A stretch of 64,000 nt of DNA. Source: Henckelia pumila (taxonomy: Eukaryota > Streptophyta > Magnoliopsida > Lamiales > Gesneriaceae). The translations under genes were made by a program, and so were the position numbers. Shown here one piece after another: positions 57,021 through 64,000 of the stretch. The notes under the pieces are model-generated. The model made no database searches and had not been told where the DNA came from. It was given only the letters and a program-made list of their open reading frames with translations. Position 1 is the first letter of the stretch. Every line of letters begins with the position of its first letter. The stretch covers positions 70,455,442-70,519,441 of the forward strand of contig NC_133122.1 of the NCBI RefSeq assembly GCF_033568475.1, in the 5' to 3' direction.

Positions 57021-58456
57021 TGTAGTAACCCAGAAACCATTTTAAGATAATAATATGTTAAACATGATTAAGGGTTGGTATTTAACCAATTTCGGAGTGT
57101 TATTGGAATTCAGAAGTAAAATTTGGGCTTTTTAATTTTGGGCCGGATAGTAAGCTCCGATCCGATCCTAGATAGTAAGCTCCGATCGGAACGGAAGCTC
57201 CGATCCTGGAACGGAAGTTCCGATCCCCAGCTGCCAGCAATGATCGATGACTCAGTCGCAAGTTTTGACAAGTGTCGATCATAGAGCAGATCGGAAGCTC
57301 TGATCGTAGATCGGAAGTTCCGATCCTGGCGTGGAAGACATGCATGCAATGAGATGGATTGGAAGCTCCGATCCCGAAATCGGAAGTTTCAATCCTGGCC
57401 GAGAAATTTGGCTATAAATAGAGCAGTTCTGAGTTCATTTTAATTACGAATTCCCGAGTTTCCTTCTTCAATTATATAGTGTGAGATATACACTTGAGGG
57501 CCCTATCGGTTATAATCGAAGTTCTGGAATAACCAAGTTGTGGTTATAGTCATCCGGGACTAGCGTCTTCAAAGGGCTTACTTCGGACGAAGGTATGGTC
57601 CGGGAATCGATTTAAGTTTTGGGAGTACTTATTAGCTTAGTTAAGGCTTATAGAACTTGTGTAGTGATACAGTGAACTTTTGAATATAGGCTTGGAACCT
57701 AGGATCTACTTTACTTGAACTAGCCTAGAGGTACGTACACATTGACTGAGATTGCCAGCGAGTATACATGTTTATATGTTGCATTTATTTGGCATTATTA
57801 TATGGCATGATGTATGATTTACCGTTTTCTATACTCATATGTCATGTGCATATACACGTTGAGCCTATTCCTTGTTATACCTGATTATAGAGCCGCTCAA
57901 CTCTATACTCGATAGTCTGTCACTGAGAGTACCGCGACGGCGGGGGCATTTATGTCTGTCTACTCTGGTGTACTAGACGAGTGTGGTTGCACCCAGAGGT
58001 TGATCCGTGCGGTGGCAGCACTCATATGGCGCCGGTTCTGAGCATGACTTTTCAGATGATCTTTTACCAGTCATCATGTAGCATGCATTATATACATATG
58101 TTTACTCATGTCTATGTACTGGGCGTAGCGCTCACGTCCTAGTTGTTATCTTGGACACCCTATTCAATGGGGCAGGTCGCAGGATGGACGGAGCTGGTAG
58201 TTCAAGACAGGACTAGGGAGCAGGAGCTTTGAAAGTTTTTATACAGCATGATTTATTAGCTGTATAATGTTTACTTTTAAGAATTTCGAAATGGTTGTAT
58301 CACTACAGATTTAAGCCTGAATTATATTACTAAGCTGATATGTAATTTATGGTTAAGTTTTCGCACGTTTTTACTCTGTTAAGTATATTGCTGTATTAAG
58401 TTTAATGCATGCTATTAGTTGCCAGTTAGTAGGTGATTCCATGCAGGGTCACTACA
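57021..58456 (+). repeat. 5' LTR of gypsy element H
   Basis: The 1436-bp LTR runs from TGTAGTAACCC to GGGTCACTACA (near-complementary ends). It contains a cluster of GATCGGAAGCTCCGATC-like palindromes at 57140-57400 and a TATA box (gctataaatag, about 57411-57421). It is followed by the primer site tttttggtatcagagcatgc. Confidence 0.88.
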
Positions 58457-58477
58457 TTTTTGGTATCAGAGCATGCA
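58457..58477 (+). other. Primer-binding site of element H
   Basis: TGGTATCAGAGCATGC follows the LTR end after four bases and is complementary to initiator-Met tRNA. Confidence 0.88.
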
Positions 58478-58565
58478 TAGATTTTGGGATTAGTACTTGG
58501 GATTTAGTTTAGTCTTGAGTAATTCTTGCGCATTTGGGATTTTAATGTGTAATTCTTTTCAGGAT

Positions 58566-59836
58566 ATGGCTGACGAGAGTCATGGTAGTGTTGGCCAGGG
58601 AGGTGGTCATCATCATCGTCGCCATCATCATCAGGATGATCAACATCGTCCTCGTGAGGGTCGACGTCGCTATACTATTAATAAGTTCATGCAGGTAGGA
58701 CCGAAACCCTTAGTGGGAGGCGAGAATCCTGAACAAGCTAGAAGCTGGATGTCTAAACTTGAGAGCAAGTTCCGAGCTTTCGAGTGTACTGAGGAGCAGA
58801 AACTGGAAGTTCTAGAATTCGTTTTAGAGGATAGAGCACGTTTTTGGTGGGATGCCAAGGTTGCTCAGGCACGTACTGAGAGAGGACAGGTGACTTGGGG
58901 GGATTTCTGTCGGGAGTTTCAGAAATTATATTTTCCTCCGGTTGTTCGCCAAGCACGATCTATGGAGTTGCTTACTTTGAGGCAAGGATCAATGACTATT
59001 GATCAGTATCAGCAGCGATTTCTTGATCTGCTACCTTTCAGTCCTCATATCAATGCGAGTGATGCGTCGAAGTATGATATCTTTCTGCAAGGCCTGAACC
59101 AAGATATCTACGCACAGGTTGTCGTCTGTGATGACCCGGTGTCTTATGAGACTTTGGTGAACCGTTGCCGTCTTGTGGAGACCAGCAACAGGCGTGGACA
59201 GTTGATGATGCCAGCACAGCCTAGTGGATTTATTGAGCCTCGAGCTCAATCTGTTGTACCATCTGTACCTACGTCTTCTTCTACTCCTACTACTTCGTCT
59301 GGTTCTCGTGGTTCACGAGGTACTTTCCGCTTTGGGAAGAAGAAGAAGAACGAGGAATTTTGTAGCCACTGTGGTGGGAAGTATCCTGCAGCTTCATGTC
59401 GGAGAGCTACTGGGGCGTGTTATATTTGTGGTCAGCAGGGACATCTGCGGAGAGATTGTCCTCAGCGTATGGGTTCTTCCAGTGGATCGGGATCCCAGGT
59501 TGGATTTCAGGCTTCTACTTTTTCACGTCAGCAGCCAGCACCACAGAGTTCTTCTGGTTTTCGTCCCCAGACTCAAGGGCAGGTGTTTGCTCTGTCTCAG
59601 GAGCAGGCTACTGAGGGAAGCGATCGTATGTTGGCAGGTAACTTCTTGTTATGTGGTATTCCTGCACTTGTATTAATTGATACTGGAGCATCACATTCCT
59701 TTATTTCTAGTCGCTTCGTTAAGAGACATAGATTACCTTACGTATCATTAGATATGGATTTAGTTGTATCTACTCCGTTAGAGCAGGAGGTAGTAACTAA
59801 GCGTCTAGTGATGGGTTGCCTTCTGGAATTTGAGGG
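58566..59836 (+). pseudogene. Gypsy H Gag and protease (truncated by element A2)
   Basis: An undamaged frame starts MADESHGSVGQGG (this ATG at 58566 is preferred over an in-frame ATG 23 codons upstream, because the latter lies within 45 bases of the primer site and encodes no Gag-like sequence). It has a His-rich N-terminus, the gag domain (WDAKVAQARTERGQVTWGDF, LTLRQGSMTIDQYQQRFLDL), a CCHC knuckle CYICGQQGHLRRDC at about residue 284, and the aspartic protease LIDTGASHSFIS at about residue 370. The frame is interrupted at 59836 by element A2 and resumes in the same protease domain at 63632. The intact frame suggests a young element that was disabled by the A2 insertion. The lineage is possibly Del/Tekay. 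Confidence 0.92.
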
Positions 59837-59846
59837 TGTAGGAAAA
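59837..59846 (-). repeat. Ten-base remnant of the left LTR of A2
   Basis: The bases tgtaggaaaa equal the first ten bases of the right LTR (61783-61792). They lie directly between the duplication GAGGG and integrase sequence. Confidence 0.85.
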
Positions 59847-60290
59847 TAGCTTGTTTTCTACTTCAGCCTTGAATTCTTTGAACTTTTCAAATGCTTCAGA
59901 CTTATATTTCATTAAATATAAATACCCATACCTAGAATAATCCTCAGTCAAGGTAATGAAGTAGGTGTGACCATGTTGAGTCCCTACTCTAAATGGACCA
60001 CAAACCTCTGTATGGATCAAATCCAACAGATTTTGATTAGGCAGGATTCACAACTTTTGTTTGTTGTCGGGTTTGTCAATACAATTTACTGGAACGTCTT
60101 TTAGTTTTAAATTGTATAGATCGTTTTCAAGTTGTCCATTTCCAATTAAACATTCATTCTTGTAAATATTGCAAATCCCATTCACAAAATTACAAGAATA
60201 ACCATCTCTATCAAGCATAGAAATAGAAATAATGTTTTTAATTAAATCTGGCACAAATAAAACATCTCTCAACAATAATTTAAAACCATT
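59847..60290 (-). pseudogene. A2 integrase and protease fragments
   Basis: Two pieces match element A with a deletion between them: an integrase core piece at 59847-60040 (minus-strand motifs TEVCGPFRVGTQHGHTYFI, YLYLMKYKSEAFEKFKE) and the protease-to-integrase linker at 60048-60290 (LRDVLFVPDLIKNIISISM, YKNECLIGNGQLENDLYN). The catalytic DxG of the protease and the RT are absent. Confidence 0.88.
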
Positions 60291-60556
60291 CTGCCAAATC
60301 GCCTCTGGAGTTCATCAGACATCGAGGCTTGCATATAGCATTTGGTCTTGATGTCATGGTCACACCATGCATCAAGTTTGGCCAATTCCTCCGGACTTAT
60401 GTCAGCTGGTGCTTCCTTCGGAGGTGCTTTCTCTAACACGTAGAGCATTTTCTCCGAAGTTAAGACAATCTTCAACTTCCGGAACCATTCCGTATAGTTG
60501 GCGCCAGTCAGCTTGTTTTGTTCGAGGATCGAGAATAAAGGATTTCGCGAATTCAT
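60291..60556 (-). pseudogene. A2 Gag N-terminal fragment
   Basis: A minus-strand frame of 95 residues starts MNSRNPLFSILEQNKLTGAN, as in element A. It ends after SMSDELQRRF, where a deletion joins it to sequence downstream of the zinc knuckle. The usual central Gag and knuckle are gone. Confidence 0.9.
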
Positions 60557-61761
60557 TGTATGAAATACTGAAAAGGAAAACAGACATATATCAATGATTG
60601 TTTAACAATTTACTAAGACATAAAATAGGCGAATTTAATTTTATGAATCTCACTCCCACTATTTTAACGATTTCACCATCTAGCTTAGTGAAATTGACAA
60701 ACTTATAATATGACGCCGTTTAAAGTGACATGTCAAGATGATCCAATATGCAAATGCAATCCTATTACATATGCTTCCAATTTACATTTCTTCAGTCTTC
60801 ATTGTCTGCTGGGCCCACCATCTTCAAATCTTGATCTCTAAATCTAATGTATTTACAATAAATAACAATGACAAGTAGGGGATACATTTTTAGGGGGTGG
60901 GAACGGGCTATAAACCAAGCCCACTTTTATTACATATGACATTCATATCGGGCCATAAACCAGGCCCATTAATAAAACCAACAACAATAAAGACAAAATG
61001 TAAATTCCTAACATACACCTACAAAATTGGTCATGGCAATCGATCATCCTTATCCAATAACATTTAATTCAAAATTAATTTATTGGATAACATGCTGTGG
61101 CAATTCAAATTTAAACAAGATAAAATCATATTTTATATATAAAATCACATTTCACATATAAAATCATATTTTATCTCCATATCAAATAAAATCAAATTTT
61201 ATCTATAAAATCCAATTTTACAAATAAAATCATATTTTACTCAATATATCATAAGATCATATCTTATCATCAATTGTACCAAAATAATTGATTTCAAAAT
61301 TCAATTTACGGATAAAATATTAAAATTTTCCAAAAATTCAAATTTATCCAAAATCAATTTTAAAATTTACGGACTCGAACAATTCGATCCGAAATCTCGT
61401 GAACCAATCAAAAACAATTTTTGACCGGACCAAAAATAAAATTTTAACATATTAAAATTAATTTTTAAATAAAAATTTAATTTTTGGCAGCGCACAGCGC
61501 TGCCCTGGGCAGCGCCGTGCGCCGCCCTGGGCGGCGACGGTCGCCGCCCTGGGCGGCGCCGTGCGCCCCCTTTGGGCGGCGCCGTGCGCCGCCCCTGGGG
61601 GCAGCGACCATCGCTGCCCCCTCCGGGCAGCGATCCAATCGCTGCCCGGGTTTCGCCCCCGGAAAAAAAAAAAATTGTTTTTTATTAAAAATATTTATTT
61701 TGTTTCATAAACCGAGACTCAAAAATTTTGTACAATTGATTAATTCAATCGATTGATCTGA
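60557..61761 (-). other. A2 leader with GC-rich palindromic block
   Basis: The leader matches that of element A (AT-rich taaaatcatatt repeats at 61120-61260), but the short GC-rich palindrome of A is replaced here by about 180 bp of cgccgccctgggcggcg-like sequence (61484-61665). That block consists of nested inverted repeats. Its open frame on the plus strand (from 61484) is Ala/Arg-rich repeat translation and not taken as a gene. Confidence 0.8.
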
Positions 61762-61782
61762 GCAACCTGGCTCTGATACCAC
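61762..61782 (-). other. Primer-binding site of A2
   Basis: This site is the same as in element A: TGGTATCAGAGCCAGG on the minus strand, one base from the LTR. Confidence 0.88.
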
Positions 61783-63631
61783 TGTAGGAAAACTGGCGAG
61801 TTGCCCAGACCAATTACGATTGATACCCGGTGCAGCGGAAGTTTAAAAATTTTTCATGGAACGTTTCCATGGTATGGGTATCAACCGTTCATCAATTGAA
61901 TTACATGTGTGTAAAATTTAAATAAGAATTAAATAAATTTTACCTCAAATCTCGCAACGAGATTAATGGACACCAACAGAACAATTCTGCTCTTGTTGTC
62001 TCTCCCTGGAACCGATGAACGCCTTCAATCAGGTCCACGAACAGAGGTTTAATCCCTCTGATAGATTGCACTAGAAAATCTATCAGAAGTTTTCTGCGAA
62101 GAGAATACACGAATTTGATTCGTTATTCCTTACTGCGATTCAAAATCACAGACCGGAATTTCTCGGGCAGAGGGGGAGGGTTCGGCCGAAAACGTTTTGA
62201 GAGGGGCTAGGGTTTCGAAAATCCTGTCTCAAAAATTATGACCTGTTGTGTGTAATTTCTGTACTGAAATAACTTATTTATAATGCAGGCCACTAACACC
62301 TTAGGGCCCATTAGTCATAAGCTGGGGCCCGACAAGCTCGTTCAGAAATTAATATAAAATTCATCGTGACTCCGATTGATGAAACGATTTCACCAATGTG
62401 CACAGAAACCATTTCTGCACGTTTTAAAGTCAAAATAAATTTTCCTGAATCCGAATTCAGTGGTTTCCAAAATGTCCATCCCTATGTCATTTTAGGAAAC
62501 CCTACTCCCTTACTCTTATTTAAGAAGTCCAACTCCTTAGTTCATTAAATTTAACTCTTTAAATTTAACTATCTCAACGGGGATTAAAACTCCATTACAC
62601 TGTGTGACCCTCAATGGTTCAGGGATACAGCTAGCCGTGGGCTCACAACTCCTTGTGACTCGGAACACTTTCCGACTTGCCCATCGAATCATGGTAAAGC
62701 GCCTAGCAACATCGCCCCATGATTCCCTAGGTATCACTGATAGTGCCTACAAGAACCAGTAGATTTTGGTTAACGTACAGTACGGTCCCTTCATCCATAT
62801 ATCCCGATCGAATCAACAACCATTGGTATATCGAGAGTCGCTCAAGATTCGATAACTATGCAATACATCTTGAAGATCAAATTAGTGACATCGCATGTGC
62901 TACTAAGAAACCATTTCTTAAATCACATCAAGTACTCTGGCCAGAGATTTGTCACACTAATATCTCCTCAGATCGCATAGGATATCCACACTCGCAAGTA
63001 TGTGGTGAATCCTTGACAACAATGCATTGACTCCTATATGTGTCGTAACTGTACCCAATCTCGACACCTGATGACCCCCATAGAGTCGGTAAACGAGTCA
63101 AAGCACAGCACTAGCATATAGAGTCTCCATGATGTTTCAAGTCGTAAGGACTAATGGTGTACAACCAAAACCGCGGACTTTATCCACTCGATAAGTGATA
63201 ACCACTTGGAAAGTCCGGATAGGGTAGTTCGACTATTCATCCTATGAATATCCATTTGCATGCTTCGAACATCTCCATGTTCCCTACCAATGAAACGTGG
63301 TACTCCGCATCGCAAATGCTAGTCTCAAACTCGAGCGATCCTTATCCTTATTATCGGACGGCTCAATCGACTAGGAACGATTTTAGAATATACAGTGACT
63401 ATAAGATGTATTTCATGATAGACATCTCCATGTTCTACCACATCTTACATACACTATAGTATATTCAAGGTCTTTATCAAAACAACAATAGTATATCACA
63501 ATATAACAATATGAAGTAATATAAAGTCATTGCCATAAAAGTGTAAATAATATTAAACAAAAGATTGTTTATACAAAGAGTCAACAAAGCCCATAGCCAC
63601 ACAGTTGGCTCACTGGGCACCCACTCTTACA
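61783..63631 (-). repeat. 5' LTR of A2 (family A)
   Basis: This 1849-bp LTR is the same length as those of element A and clearly of the same family, with more differences than the A pair shows (for example the first 60 bases). It ends cactcttaca before the right-hand GAGGG. Confidence 0.93.
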
Positions 63632-64000
63632 GAGGGTAATGTGTTATCGGCTAATTTGATGATATTAGCAATGACGGATTTTGATTGTATTTTGGGAATA
63701 GATATGCTGACTTTGTATCACGCTACTGTGGATTGTTATCAGCGTCTGGTACAGTTTCATCCCGTTGAGGGTGATAGCTGGTACTTTTATGGTGAGGGTG
63801 CGCGACCTCCGATGCCACTTGTTTCGGATCTGAAGGCATGTCATGTCTTGGAGTCAGGTGGGGAGGGCTACCTCATCTATGCGGTTGATATGTCTGCGAG
63901 TAGTACGGGTATTGATCAGCTACCGGTTGTCAGCGAGTTTCCTGACGTATTCCCTGATGAGATTCTTGGTTTTCCTCCGGTTCGAGAGGTTGAATTTGGT
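63632..64000 (+). pseudogene. Gypsy H protease continued, into the RT N-terminus
   Basis: The gypsy frame resumes after A2 with NVLSANLMILAMTDFDCILG, then QLPVVSEFPDVFPDEI and FPPVREVEF. This is the usual sequence between the protease and the RT (the VFPDE...PPxREVEF signature). It stays open to the window edge, so the rest of the element lies beyond base 64000. Confidence 0.9.

Larger units (their letters stand above)
59837..63631 (-). mobile_element. Deletion derivative of copia family A (A2) in gypsy H
   Basis: This minus-strand copy of family A is flanked by a perfect 5-bp duplication GAGGG (59832-59836 and 63632-63636). Its right (5') LTR is complete at 1849 bp. Its left (3') LTR is reduced to ten bases (tgtaggaaaa) joined directly to integrase sequence. 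Internal pieces match element A in order, but with large deletions: all of RT, RNase H and much of integrase, plus the segments between protease and Gag, are missing. It inserted into the protease region of gypsy H. It cannot be autonomous. Confidence 0.92.

Noticed and set aside
57100..57349. Two overlapping minus-strand frames with repeated RSELPI-type phrases
   Set aside because: They come from the palindromic repeats in the LTR of gypsy H. The element reads on the other strand.
59224..59676. 150-codon frame overlapping the gypsy H gag
   Set aside because: It is an alternative frame of the clearly coding gag, leucine/valine-rich, with no independent support.
61484..61756. Plus-strand open frame with Ala/Arg/Pro-rich product
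   Set aside because: It is a translation of GC-rich nested palindromes in the leader of A2, on the non-coding strand of the element.

Overview
This is a stretch of plant nuclear DNA, AT-rich and almost wholly made of transposable elements. The plant assignment rests on plant-type Ty1/copia and Ty3/gypsy polyproteins primed on initiator-Met tRNA, a CACTA DNA transposon carrying plant gene exons, MITEs, and one intact single-exon BAHD acyltransferase gene. A dicot, perhaps an asterid, is a guess only. No rRNA gene, tRNA gene or CRISPR array was recognised. The only gene that looks intact and host-owned is the minus-strand BAHD acyltransferase at 26771-28141, closest to spermidine hydroxycinnamoyl transferases. 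Layout, left to right. (1) 1-80 and 15478-17300: a decayed minus-strand Ty3/gypsy element (K), split by copia element A (81-15477, minus strand, 1849-bp LTRs, TSD tctcta). A is itself split inside its reverse transcriptase by a 6.1-kb non-autonomous CACTA transposon (3214-9309, TSD CAA). (2) 17330-19100: a decayed Athila-like gypsy pol on the plus strand. (3) 19544-26401: part of an LTR (J) holding a hAT-type MITE, which holds a decayed copia element B (20055-26261, minus strand, 277-bp LTRs). (4) 26771-28230: the BAHD gene and its TATA box. (5) 28981-33319: copia element C (plus strand, about 153-bp LTRs, TSD GAGTC), with a deletion/duplication scar in its RT. (6) 34904-35348: a solo LTR (TSD TTGTC). 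(7) 35478-48797: a SIRE/Maximus-like copia element D (plus strand, TSD CATAA) with a long env-like region. D contains a hAT MITE in gag, a solo LTR of family A in the env-like region, and a Mutator-like MITE in its 3' LTR. (8) 49171-49268: a near-perfect hairpin. (9) 49383-64000: nested elements. Reverse-oriented LTR sequences come first, then copia F, cut by gypsy G, cut by gypsy H, whose protease is interrupted by A2 (59837-63631), a deletion derivative of family A. H resumes at 63632 and runs off the window. The most interesting object is the CACTA transposon. It has no recognisable transposase, but it carries same-strand, intron-containing pieces of at least four unrelated host genes: a VAP-like protein, adenine phosphoribosyltransferase, the SRP-receptor beta subunit, and fibrillarin. 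This makes it a multi-gene Pack-CACTA. A second notable feature is the A2 element, which keeps a perfect TSD although its left LTR is reduced to 10 bp, and which has gained a roughly 180-bp GC-rich palindromic leader. Most family and lineage names are from reading the proteins by eye, with no database search.
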